Assembly (NCBI GenBank): GCA_928212115.1
Contig: CAKMRJ010005745.1
Coordinates: 222,275,697-222,339,696 of the forward strand
Length of the DNA stretch: 64,000 bases
Source: Lactuca virosa
Lineage: Eukaryota > Streptophyta > Magnoliopsida > Asterales > Asteraceae
Direction: 5' to 3'
The stretch's first letter is position 1; the number at the start of each line of letters is the position of its first letter. This document shows, piece by piece, positions 35,786 to 47,278 of this stretch. Under the pieces are notes generated by a model. It was not told the DNA's origin. It worked only from the letters and a program-made list of their open reading frames with translations, and did not search any database. Position numbers and translations under genes: made by a program.

Positions 35786-36040
35786 GGAGGAAGAAAGAGC
35801 GACTTATACAAAATGTAAAATTTAAATTTCTTTTCTCAAAATGCTTGCACAATTTATTAAATTTTTGGAATATTAGTGAATAATAATATTACGCATTGCT
35901 CCTGAAAAGTAGGATGCTATAATAAACAAATAAGTAAAAGTATGTTGCGATTCCAAGTACATGTATATCTTTTTCCACCATCTTCTAAGGTCTGGTATAT
36001 TTCTAAAACTAGAGCTAATGTACAAAGTAGCAACGTACTT

Positions 36041-36041
<1 letters not shown>

Positions 36042-36136
<95 letters not shown>
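36042..36136. repeat. (AT)n(GT)n microsatellite
   Basis: AT array to 36104, then GT array to 36136, in the same hydrolase intron. Confidence 0.98.
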
Positions 36137-36139
<3 letters not shown>

Positions 36140-38962
36140 ATAACATCCTCCTTTCATTTTTTTTTCTAATAGCATTGTAATTCCATTTTTTTCTTATTGA
36201 AAGATTTACCAAGGATAATACACCCAATCACAGTATTATAATTCTAATTTATTTCTTATTAGGACATTATACTTTTAATGGCTTTGTATTTGGATGTCAT
36301 TGCTGGAATTGGGTAGATTTTTCAAAGTAAAAGGTTTTCATAAGAAAGAATGAAAAAAAGAAAAAAAGCACAACAAAAGAAAAAAAGCAGGTTCAGTAAT
36401 AATTAAGCCATGAAAATGACCAAATTTTGCTGGCAAGAGTTTGAACTTACAGCTGCAGAAGAATCACTAGTTAATCCAGGAATTACAACTAAGATGGGGG
36501 TTTTATCTTCACATGTTGAACCTCCTAAAACTGCAAAGTTATATAAAATTCAAACCACAATAAATAAAAACCTTGCATGCATGTTTTACAATTCAATTTA
36601 CAAGTTTCTCATCATGGAATATATTTTTTTAGAATCAAGCCTGATGATAATTTCTCCTACAAAGATTAACTAAAGGGATAAATGCATCAAACAACAATGT
36701 ACTTTCACATATTTGTGTATTATAACAACCTACTTTCATTTCTTTCTATTGAAGCATTATACTTTCTTAGTAAGACATTGTACTTTGAACTTTTGACCCA
36801 ATTATTACATTATATTTTCTGTTGTATTGCTTATTATAGCACTGAAAATTGTTTTGTATTTGGATGACATTGCTTTAACTGGGAAGATGTTTTTACTTTT
36901 TATTGAACAAGGTTGTAATAGAAAGAAAAGAAAATAGGTTGCTATAATATCAATTACAGTACATTGCTATTTCTTGCATTTAACCCAATTTTAAATAGCA
37001 AACACCATACCAACTACCAAGCATCATAATCTAACAACTAAACCACCATCACATCCTAGGAAAACAGTAATAATGAAATTGTCAAAGATATTAGCTATGA
37101 TTTCATCAATAATTCAAATCTGCAGAATACATGTTTTTATCGTCAATATTTATGAATATTTTGTTTCCCTAGATTAGGACATAGAAGCTCAACTTCAGGC
37201 TGCCTAAAAAACCTGTATCTTAGAGCTACTAATTAGCTTATATGTTTAGTATATAGTGAGATAAAAATTAGCAACAACATGATAGGCACACTTTATGCAT
37301 ATTTGATTATGAATTATAATCTACATATTTGAAAATGAACTTCTTTAATTACCCTTTATAGGCTTTTTTTTTTTTTGTAACTTGTTGCATGGTCTATAAG
37401 TCGCATCATACTAAACCACAAGAAGATTTACAAGATAATATTAACATCTTGGCATGTATTTATTATTAAGTGATAAATCACATTGATATTTTCTGATGAG
37501 GTACAGTATAAATGTTGTATGTAAATTACCATCTGAACTCTTTAGCCAATCCAGAGCAAAAGTTCCACAATCAGATATTCAGATGCATGGAATAATTTTC
37601 TGAAAGAGTAGAAAAACATTATAAGAATAACCAAAATATAAAAAGCTAAATTCTGTTCCAAAACACATAGAATCCATTTCTGATGAGGTCAACAAAAGTG
37701 ATAGAACAGTCACTTAAACGTTAAATGCAAGAAATAGCTACATTCATTTATTTTGTACAGTAAAACGTTTTGCTTTCATTTCTTTTTCTGGCAGCATTGG
37801 ACTTTCAAAAAAAAAATCTCTTTTAGGAATTGCACTCTGAAACTTACCTAAGTATAACATTGTACTTTCAATTTTTTTTCTTATTAGCTCATTATTTCTT
37901 GACATTGATGCAAATGAGTAGATTTTTCAAAGTACAATGTTGTAATAGGAAGATAAGAAAGTAGGATGTGATAATAAGCAAATAGATGAAAGTATGTTGC
38001 TATTTATTGTACATTTCAGTTTTAGTTTGACCAAAAAATATTATTACTTTTCTGTAGTTAAATAGAATATATATTAGTAATTGTCCTATCGGATCCTAAA
38101 CTTGTATGATCTTCATTTTCATTTAAATTTCTTTTTTTGTTTTTTTTTATCTATCTGGAACAACTTCTCACCTGCGTATGAATCCTACTCAAAGAAATAT
38201 TCATCCTACTGTCAGAAATTGTGCAACAATCATCAGATGATAACAACTATTAGATACTACACCCACACTTAGTTTTATCAAACATAACTTTGTTTAAAAT
38301 ACTTCATAGGGTTAAAATGGTAAATTAATGTTAGGTGTTTCATATCAAAAAGACAAAAAAAGTACTTTTCACTGACCATATTTTTCATTCGGTTAGTTCA
38401 ATCTGGCAAAAACCAGACCAAGAAGACATACCTTCTATAATTTACTGCAGGAGGTCTTCCATGGAAATGCAGAAATGTTGTTTGAACATGAGGAGGACTT
38501 GAGAGCCAAGGTGTAACCAAGTACCTTAGTAATGAAGCAATCAGCACAAAACAACATAAGTCCTTCACATATATAAGATTAAGAATCGAAAAATAAAAAT
38601 AAAAAATTGAACCTGCCATGAAGAAGGCGACACCGTGGTAAATCTCAGAGGCCGAATTGTATGTTAGAGACACCGGAGAACCTCGGAACAGAGTGAGAAC
38701 ATCATGAAAGAAATGAAACTCTAAGAAAATTGTAGATGAAAATTATGAGGAAACACACGAAAGCTATTTCATAATGGATTATCGGTATCAATGTGAAGCC
38801 CTGGAGGATGAGCTTGAAGGCCTGGGCCGATGCTGCGATTGATTCAGAGAAATTGGATTGGAAATTTAGAATGGAATCCAAGGAGAGAGTGAAGGATGAA
38901 TCAATCACCCATTCAGGGAAGAGAAGGAGTATCTGTGATCTACTTCGCCGACTGTGAATCAA

Positions 38963-39720
38963 GATTGGTGGTGTAGTTCAGCCGACTATGAGAGTCTGTT
39001 TGACTTTTGTGGGGCCTTCTGTTACTCTAATTGGAAGCCTTGAAAGCTTTAGGCCACGTCGATGGGCAGCTTTTCTCGCCCAATCGGAATCCCGCCGCCG
39101 CCCATAGCCACTAATGCTTATCTCATGCGACGTCTCCTGCCTGCTTGCATCCGGTCATTCTTGCCTCAGGCTGACGCAAGAGACTTCATGGTGGGTTTTG
39201 CTCCTAAGTCATAGCCTTGCCAGTTGCCATGATTGGTGTCTTCTCTCTCGCCGCCCATGCCCGTCCATCATCTTCCGTCTGCTTACATCATTCCGGGCAG
39301 CTGACGTCGCCGCCGATGTCCTTCCTCACGCTGCTGTCATCCGACATCGAGTTTTCTGTTCTCTCATTATACGTCGCCGCCGATGAGTAAGGCAAATAAC
39401 CCACCGCTTTTCTCCCAGTCTGCAAGAACTTGAGAGAAAACACGGACTTCTGGCGTGAAATTAGGCCATTCTCTACGGTCAATTTTGGTTCTTCAAACAA
39501 CCAGGTGCACCTCTCAATTCGTTTTACACATCGTATATGTATCTTCTGATATGTTTGACTTTGCTTTACGAAATCAATAAAGAAAACTAGTTTTAGTGTA
39601 CTTCCATTTTCAGTTTTTTCTTCTTACTTTTCACAAATTCATACAAACATTGGACTTAGCACAACAAAAAGTTTCATATTTCACAAGTGATGAGTCTAAT
39701 ATAGATGTTTATTAATAGGT
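38963..39720. other. GC-richer upstream flank of hydrolase pseudogene
   Basis: Sequence at 39050-39390 is markedly GC-richer with CGCCGCC words. It is a plausible former promoter or 5' region of the minus-strand hydrolase. A plus-strand open frame here shows no recognisable domain and is not called. 39520-39720 shows nothing further. Confidence 0.4.
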
Positions 39721-39724
39721 TTTA

Positions 39725-39905
39725 TCTGTTGAGGAATGTATATGATCATTTGATCTTGGATGGAGTGAAACCAGAGAAAGATACATTTAACATGCTATTG
39801 GTGATAGCATGAAAGGTGTTTGTCTGCAGTTTGTTTCTTCTTACATGTCCAAATGAAATCCATGGTTTTGATTCCTCATGTGGGTGTTCCATATGGTACC
39901 TTGAA
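39725..39905 (+). pseudogene. PPR-protein relic
   Basis: Conceptual reading gives VYDHLILDGVKPEKDTFNML, then a stop, then after frame changes MKSMVLIPHVGVPYGT. The DGVKP-DTFN-LL and MKSMGLIPD-like wording fits pentatricopeptide-repeat proteins, which bind organellar RNA. Only part of two repeats is present and it is broken. Confidence 0.5.
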
Positions 39906-40793
39906 AATTATTCTTGTGTGTTTTATGTGATGTCGTAGCTCTTTTGGTTTACTCTGGTTTTTGCAGATTTTGACTCCACATTTGTTGTCAACCGCTACAA
40001 ATGTAACCGAAAATATGATGGGTTTGACCTCAAAGAAAACATCAAGTAAAAAAGGATTTGGGTAATTAACAAGGGAATTTTTATGTTGAGCTTTGGAAGA
40101 AATCTTTCAAAGATGCTTGTTGAAGATTGTGACCTACTAGACTGAAGGGCATGAATGCGGTTGCTTTCCTGTGTTTTCAAGATTAGCATTTTCTATTTTG
40201 TTTGTAGGTGAAGTAGTTGTTGGTGGGTAGGATGTATGTTGCAATGGTTAATGTGATTCTTAGTGAACCTGGCATAAGTGTGTACAAATGATATAAAGTC
40301 GATTATCTGCTATCATTAACACCGACTGACCAACATAAGTCTATTAAGGTGATATAAAGTTTTAAACGTTCATTCTACTTCTATTGACTAACTTTGAAGT
40401 ATACTAAGTACTAACAAGTAAATACACTTCCAAATTCATTAGAAAACATCAATTACACATAGGTCAAGAATTTAACATTACGATTTAAAGGTTTATAACT
40501 TCAAAAATTAAATTATGTTTGATATTAACCACTTGAACATCCCAATTGTGTTAAAAATCATCATTGAATCATCACTAAACTTTGCATCCAATGGACATTG
40601 TGAGGTAGATTAATGACATTACTTGTTTGCACAAGTCCAAATCTAGATCATGTCATAATAACCATTCAAATGAAGTTTAGGAACTTAAAACAAGGTTGAA
40701 TCACATTTCAAACATACATACTAGCGCAAAATCGATTTTACTATTATTAGTAAGGGCGTTATTTGGTCGTTTTTTTTTGGTTTTCAGTTTAAC
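39906..40793. other. Intergenic sequence, no gene seen
   Basis: AT-rich sequence without supported coding, splice or transposon signals, ending at the truncated Gypsy fragment. Confidence 0.5.
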
Positions 40794-42433
40794 CGGATGA
40801 ATGGAGAATCTTGATTTGTGTGCCTCCTCCGTCAAAACCTAACGCACACCACCACAATAAGGAACCCACACTCTCCGATGGAGAGGCAAAAAACCTCGGC
40901 TATCATAATCGAAGGAATTCACCTGACTCACAATGCGTTCACTCTTCCGGTGCTCCTCCTTCATAGCCTCAATTTGCGCCTCCTGAATCCGTTCCAGAAG
41001 CGGAGTAATCACTATCATCCTAAGACAGATATCCCTGATCGGAGCCGTGACTGCCTTGCAGCTAATAGCATCGGCTACAACATTAGCCTTCCCTGGATGG
41101 TAAAGGATCTTGCAATCATAATCCTTCACCACACCCAACCACCGATGTTGACTCATGTTCAAATTCGGCTAATCCATCACATACCTCAGGCTCTTGTGAT
41201 CCGTGTAAATAGCACAACAGCCCCCGGCTCCAAATCATGCGTCAGATAGTTCGCCCCATGAGGCTTTAGCTGCCTCGAGGCGTAAGAAATAATGTGACCC
41301 ATCTGCATCAAGACCACGCCTAATCCCGTGATAGACGCGTCATAGTAGACCACAAAATCCTCAACACCCTCTGGCATGGTCAAAATTGGCGCCTCGCATA
41401 ACCTCTGTCTCAGTGTCTCGAATGTTGCTTGCTGCTCAGGCCCCCAGTGAAAAATAGCAGTCTTCTTCGTCAGTCGGGTCAGAGGAACCGCTACCTTGGA
41501 GAAATCCTGAATACATATCCGGTAATACCCAACTAAACCAAGGAAACTTCGACTCTCGGATGGAGACCTCGAAACTTCCTACCTCATCACGGCCTCCACC
41601 TTGGCTGGATCGACCAGAATACCATTCTGGTTGACAAGGTACCCTAGAAACTGCACCTCGCACAACCAGAACTCGCACTTGGAGAACTTTGCATACAGCC
41701 TCTCCCAATTCAGGGTCTCTAAATCCTCTCGCAAGTGCTCCTCATGATGTTCCTGCGTTTTAGAATAGACTAGAATGTCATCAATGAATACAATATCGGA
41801 CCAATCCAACATCGGTCGAAACACGCAGTTCATGAGGTTCATGAATGCGGCAGGAGCATTGGTGAGCCCGAAGGGCATCACCATGAACTCGTAATGACCA
41901 TAGTGAGACCGGAAGGCCGTCTTTTTCACATCGTCCTCTCTGACCCTCATCTAATGATAACCCGAATGTAGATCAATCTTGGAAAAACCAAAACGCACCT
42001 TGAAGCTGGTTAAACAAATCATCAATCCTTTGGAGTGGATAACGGTTATTCACTGTTTGCTTATTCAACCCCCGTTAGTCAATACACATCCGATGCGACC
42101 CGTCCTTTTTCTTCACAAACATGATTGGTGCACCCCAAGGCGAACTACTCGGTCAGATAAATCCCTTGTCTAACAGCTCCTGCAACTATGTAGACAACTC
42201 TTGCATCTATGGTGGAGCTAGTCGATATGGTGCTTTGGCTATCAGAGCCACACCAAGAACCAAATCAATCCGGAACTCCACCTGCCTCTCCGGAGGCACC
42301 CCAGGTAAATCCTCCAAAAACACATCTGGGTACTCCCGCACAACCGACACATAATCAACCATGCCCTACCTTGGTCCTGGGTGTCCATCACATACGCAAC
42401 GGACCCAGAACAACCTTGATGTAGATAGCATTT
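40794..42433 (-). pseudogene. Gypsy pol fragment (RT-RNase H), decayed
   Basis: Minus-strand reading runs from VAYVMDTQ through EYPDVFLEDLPGVPPERQ, the RT motifs (MPFGLTNAPAAF, FIDDILVYS) and RNase H (VVYYDASITGLGVVLMQ), stopping at EEAHKSRFSIHP before the integrase. It parallels 55560-57230 of the plus-strand Gypsy element closely enough to be the same lineage. Many stops interrupt it, several placed where CAG or CGA is expected (42140-42200), plus single-base shifts near 41390, 41440-41580 and 41950. The left end is an abrupt truncation. Confidence 0.88.
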
Positions 42434-42971
42434 TGTGACATTCCAAATTTCACGGCCAAAAAAAGACCGATTTGTTTATGCATTGTTTTAAAATCAGAGT
42501 AATCTTTTTAAAGAAAACAGTTGCGGAATTTGTCCCAAAACAAAATATGATAACCATTTGTCAAAACATTTCTCAAAGAGAATGTATTTTCATTAAATAA
42601 TAAAACCTCGGGATGACATGTTCCGATACAGACACATAAGCATAAACAGAACTTACATTTATTTACACTAATGATTTACATCTCCTTTAAATCTCTCAGT
42701 GAAATATGTCTTCGTATCGATACCTGTGATACAAAGAAAACTGAGTGGGTCAGGCTTGGGAGCCTGGTGAGCATATAAGGTTTTCAACCCACAATAATAT
42801 AATTATTATATTCAATCATCAAACAATCAACCCAATTACCCATCCCCATTATCTCCTTTATTTCTTAAGGATTTACCCTAAGAATCGATCATCCTTCACT
42901 CATTCATTCCTAAGGATTGACCTAAGGAATTGACACAAAGTCCATCGCTGCCAAGGTCCTCAAATTACCAG

Positions 42972-43297
42972 TGGTAAACACTTAGTTCAACATAATTAAT
43001 GAACACCTAGTTCAAACACTCCTAGTGAACACTTAATTCAAAACATCCGGTGAACACTTAGTTCTAAAATACCTAGTGAACACACCCCGTTCAACAACAC
43101 CAAGTGAACACATTTAGTTCTATAATACCTAATGAACACAAAGTACAATGCTCTTAGTGAACCCAATCATCTAATGAACACAGAGTACAAAAGCTCCTAA
43201 TGAACACAGAGTACAAACGCTTTTAGTGAACACAATCACCTAATGAACACAGAGTACAAAAACTCCTAATGAACACAGAGTACAAAAGCTCCTACAG
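42972..43297. repeat. TGAACAC minisatellite in Gypsy LTR
   Basis: About a dozen units of roughly 20-28 bp, each with TGAACAC (one TGAACCC). The right end is the most regular (CCTAATGAACACAGAGTACA-type units). It sits between the LTR promoter and the GCTCACC region. Confidence 0.88.
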
Positions 43298-43873
43298 GCT
43301 ACGAGCCTAATAACATTCCAATGAACTATTTAGAATAGTCTGTGGTCGTTGTCACAGATGACTAGATCATTTTAAACATCGAGACCTATCATCATTTTAT
43401 TTCATTATACACCAACTAATCATCTACCCATGTTCTACCGAACATATTTGTAGATATAAAATACATATACGGTTTAAATCATTTAAAACTTGTACAAAAC
43501 ATTCATTCAACATCCATATCAAGTAAACAAACAATTTATAAACACATAGCATGTATTTCATAGCAAATACTTCATATCTATGTGTTAGAAGAAAGTAACT
43601 ACACACTCACTTGATTAGATGATTCTCGGACAACACTACGGCTCTAAAAGCAGTATTCTTCGGTGAAACCGGGAGATCTTCACAAAAATCGGGCTTCTCG
43701 CGGGCAGAGCTTCGGCTCGGGAATTTTACTTCTCGGGATCTTCGGGGCGTCAGGACTTGCTTCGGGTCTCGGGAATGATATCGGGGCTTCGGGGTATAAC
43801 TAGCACGCAAAACGAGGCAATAACGAGTGGGAGAGAAAGAAATGAGCAATAAAACTCGGCAGCCCTCGACTTC

Positions 43874-43882
43874 TATTTATAG
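43874..43882 (-). promoter_or_regulatory. TATA-like box of minus Gypsy LTR
   Basis: Minus-strand CTATAAATA lies about 18 bp downstream of the first palindrome, the same arrangement as the LTR at 58.5 kb. Confidence 0.45.
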
Positions 43883-44107
43883 GGGGGCTGAACCCCGATT
43901 TACGTTGGGCGTAACTCAAAGAGTACGATGGGCGTACTCCGTTGTCGACATGTACGATGGGCGTACGCCTAGTACGCGGGGCGTACCAGGTGGATCAGAT
44001 CAAATGCGTCATTGCTTACGGACCCGGGGCACTCGAGTGATGGGTCATGTCGACGTGGCCCATTTTGGTTCACGCATACGGGTACGCTGGGCATACTCCC
44101 GTACTTG

Positions 44108-45001
44108 GGGCTTGATCTTGCCATCCCTTATGTCCTGCAAGTACTTGGGGCAGCTTCGTTTCCAGTGCCCTTTTTCATGACAGTGGAAGCACTCTGCTTC
44201 CTTAGGATTGGAAGAGGGATTAGCAAAACCAACTTTGGTCCCACTTGAAGAGGATCCATCAAGAGACTTTCCCTTGCGGCTCTTTGAGGGAGCCTTCTTT
44301 TTCTTTCCCTTCCCATTCCCTATTGCCAGAACAGGGGCAAAAGTAGTAGTAGGAGTAGACACAACCGACTTGCCTTTAAGGTTGCTTTCTGCAGTCCTTA
44401 AAAGCCCTTGAAGCTTGCTAAGGGTGACCTCCTCCTTGTTCATATGATAGGTCATGTGAAACTGATCATAACAAGGAGGTAAAGAGTGTAGAATAATATC
44501 TATGACCAACTCTTGATCAAAATTGACATTCAATTTGAGCAAGCGGTCCACGAATCTCAACATCTTTTGCAAGTGGCCCGTGATGGATTCACCATCCTTC
44601 ATTTTGGTTGTGATCATGGAGGAAATGATCTCATACCTCTCCTACCGAGCGCTTTGATGGTATCTTTCCATCAAATCATGATACATTTCATAGGGATAGT
44701 AGTCCTCATAAGACTTCTGCAGCTCAACAGTCATGGTAGCAATCATTAGACACGACACCTTTGTCGCATCCTTCTCATGAGTAGTGTGTTCAGTGATTTG
44801 TTCAGGAGTAGCAGTGGTGACATCAATCTCCTTAAGCTCTTTATCAAGGACATATTCTATGTCCTCGTAACAAATAGCCATTCTGATGTTTCAAATCCAG
44901 TCATTGAAATTCGAGCCATCAAAAATGACCCTAACACATAGGTTCATTAAAGAGAAAGAGCCTGAAGGAATTGGTGTTGGAGCATTGTTTTGGGTAGACA
45001 T
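44108..45001 (-). pseudogene. Copia D gag fragment with two stops
   Basis: The start is ATG at 45001 (MSTQNNAPTPIPSG). UBN2-type gag, K/R-rich linker and zinc knuckle CFHCHEKGHWKRSC are present. TGA at 44893-44891 falls in NDWI-R-NIR where CGA is expected, and TAG at 44644-44642 in SAR-Q-ERYE where CAG is expected. The frame then runs into the Gypsy LTR after KIKPQ. No frameshift was noticed. Confidence 0.87.
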
Positions 45002-45786
45002 CTGAAAAGAAGAAGAACAAAGTTTAGATTAGATGATTATCCTTAATATTACACCCAATATGAAATATTAAGGCTAGGATCCAATACAATATTCTACAAT
45101 TGCGAAGAGGGATGCCGTAATCCAATTGTAAAAATATTTGAAGGTAGGTAAATGACGATTTACCAATTTCCACCATGAAAAACGAAATAGATAATTAAGT
45201 TTTAATTGGTTTGAAATTCCTAGATCTTTGAGATTTATTGAACTTTTCAAAGGCATGTTTAAATCTCGATTGTGCCTTTCAAGTTTGTGACTGGGATGTC
45301 GAGGATCATAAACAAGGTGTAAATAACCATACAAATTAACTTGGTATACCCAATGTTACAAATCACCTAATCAATGTGTCGGTTAACCACACACGCTCCA
45401 TTGATCTATGATTAACACAAGGCTACCTTTTGCCACACATTTTCAGTCCCAGATTAGTGTGCCGGTTAACCACACACGCTCAACTAATGACTTAACAAGG
45501 TGCAAAGTGTAACTTCATGGATTAGCACTATTTTACATTTTTCCTAAAGTAACTAAGATTGGGAATTATAATAAAAGTTTAGTTACCTTATATTTGTCAT
45601 TATACCTTTAATGAGGGAGAATTAGTGTCCTATCCTACCCGTTCGGCTAACGACCCTCCACTAGTCAAGGAAGCGGTGGGTGAGAGTGGACACCCATTAA
45701 ACTACCATTTTATAGGTAGTAACCTTATACCCCCCTTATAGACCAGCTTCGTGAATGAGGCCTACTAACGGTAAGACTGACTTGCT

Positions 45787-45847
<61 letters not shown>

Positions 45848-46514
45848 AAACTTGTAATATTATAAAGTATAAGGGTTGAATTTAACTTTTAGAACTCTAG
45901 GGATTGGAATTAAAGTTTCATTTAATGCGACTTTGTAAATTCCAAAACTTGAGGACAAGTTTTGAAACTTGTCAAAACTCTTCACATTCATAACCTATGA
46001 GTTTAATTTGTTTTTAATGAACTGACCTTTCATTTTCCATAACTTGAGGACAAGTTATGGAGACCATTAAAACACAATTATGATCATATTTGTAACAACT
46101 AAACATAATTCATATATGATCTAACTAAACTCATAATCAAGACAATATCAAATCAACAATTTGTAAACAATTTGATTCATCATATAAAACACAATTATTT
46201 AAAAACTTTTGACAATTATCTTGTATTTGGATTAGTACAAGCACTACCATATCATAAAAAACATTTCTAATGACTAAAAAACAGTTTGTGGTAGTGTTAC
46301 AAATCCAAAATCAATCAAGAAACTCAAAAATCTGCACACTGGGCAATCAACTCGTCGAGTACATGAACTGGACTCTGCGAGTTGACTCATTACTGAGTGG
46401 ACTCGTCAAGTCTGTTCATGGACTCAACGAGTTCACTCGTCAGAGTGCAGAAAACAATTTTTTTTCCTTTGAAAAAAAACTAGCATGCATCAAGTATAAT
46501 AGAAAACAACCCTA
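45002..46514 (-). other. Leader of Copia D with conserved blocks
   Basis: It shares with the Copia A leader two GGTTAACCACACACGCTC motifs (45381 and 45474) and the block 45627-45771 (CTAACGACCCTCCACTA through GTGAATGAGG). It also carries a cluster of ACTCGTCGAGT-type words at 46349-46445 and a (TA)n array at 45789-45843. Confidence 0.7.
45789..45843. repeat. (TA)n microsatellite
   Basis: TA array of about 55 bp in the Copia D leader. Confidence 0.98.
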
Positions 46515-46527
46515 GGCTCTGATACCA
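46515..46527 (-). other. tRNA-iMet primer-binding site of Copia D
   Basis: The minus strand reads TGGTATCAGAGCC, a few bases inside the LTR. Confidence 0.88.
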
Positions 46528-46531
46528 CTGT

Positions 46532-47278
46532 TGGGTTTTGAGCACTATAACACTTCCTAAGTGCACATGCAACCCTAAATGCTTTGGATCTAATTTTTCT
46601 CTAATTATACAAGCATTTTCTTTTTCCAAAGCATTCACCCTAGCTAGCATACATTTGAAGCTATATAATATAAAACTTAGTTAGGATGCTTACCTCTTGA
46701 GTAGAGTAGAGTTCTTGATCCTTGAAAGCTTGAGCACCTCAAGTGTGATGCCTCTATTGGTTCACAAACACCAAGATGAAAAAGGAGGATTCTAGAGAAT
46801 ATGTTACTTGCACAAAAGTATGTAGTAACCGATTTTGGTGCATGGATGAGGCTTTTTATAGTTGTGGCAAATGCTAGGGTTACACTTTGTAAACCCTAAT
46901 GATCCATGACTTTTCACATCCTCATGCTCCATGAGTTTTACCTCCATGGACTATCCATGGATCATTTATTGGTTTAGCCCAAGTTGCATAATTATGGATC
47001 ACTAGCCCACACTTATAGAATCATTGATTTACATAATCAATCCCTCCATATTTAATTAGTCTCTTTTGACCACAAAATTAATTCTTAATTAATCCTTGGA
47101 CAATACTAATTAAATAACTATATTAATATATTATACTTATAATATATTAATTATCATTTATCCTCTAAAATCCATCCTATCAAGTTGCACTGGTGAAGAC
47201 AACCCAAAAAGGGATCATGTTACAATCGGGTCAAGTATATCCCAGTTATAGTTATGGGCTTAGACACCAAATCCAACA
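46532..47278 (-). repeat. 5' LTR of Copia D
   Basis: A 747-bp LTR; the minus strand begins TGTTGGATTTGGTGTCTAAG and ends CTCAAAACCCA, matching the Copia A termini in style. Only one copy is present because the left part of the element is lost. Confidence 0.85.

Larger units (their letters stand above)
31203..38962 (-). pseudogene. EMB8-like alpha/beta-hydrolase pseudogene
   Basis: Fourteen blocks with GT-AG borders read as an EMB8/YheT-type hydrolase: 38962-38613, 38524-38432, 37599-37530, 36530-36451, 34070-33981, 33803-33681, 33208-33153, 32928-32861, 32732-32680, 32230-32174, 32093-31957, 31871-31819, 31719-31650, 31556-31203. Landmarks: LVTPWLSSPPHVQT; LVVIPGLTSDSSAA; NHREVGG; nucleophile Ser in GTSIGAN; acidic residue in SSLDDPVC; a C-terminal membrane helix near WMLTYIAVISTLPL. 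Damage: frame changes in block 1 near 38708 and 38640; 8 extra bases near 37575; no segment matching VKYLGEDG between blocks 6 and 7; about 5 bases lost near 32907; and the His-bearing segment between ANKNI and AFFEGL missing near 31855. Splice sites survive, so decay looks recent. Family identity is confident; loss of function is inferred. Confidence 0.82.
42434..44107 (-). repeat. Gypsy LTR, minus strand, 5' truncated
   Basis: The left end TGTGACATTCC is the LTR 3' terminus read backward. Inside, right to left, are palindromes GTACGATGGGCGTAC and relatives (44096-43900), a TATA-like CTATAAATA (43874-43882), a minisatellite (42972-43297), and a GCTCACC...CAGGTAT stretch shared in kind with the LTRs at 58.5 and 61.7 kb. 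The right end stops inside a Copia gag. It abuts pol at 42433 with no primer-binding site, gag or protease. Confidence 0.7.
44108..47278 (-). mobile_element. Ty1/Copia element D, 3' truncated
   Basis: Right to left: one LTR (47278-46532), primer-binding site, a long leader sharing blocks with Copia A, and a gag cut at 44107 where a Gypsy LTR begins. Protease, integrase and RT are absent. Gag is a homologue of Copia A gag (MKDGESITGHLQKM versus MKDGESVVSHVQRM). Confidence 0.85.

Noticed and set aside
39114..39386. Plus-strand open frame upstream of the hydrolase
   Set aside because: Cys/Ser/Arg-rich reading with no recognisable family; it lies in GC-rich flank of the minus-strand gene.
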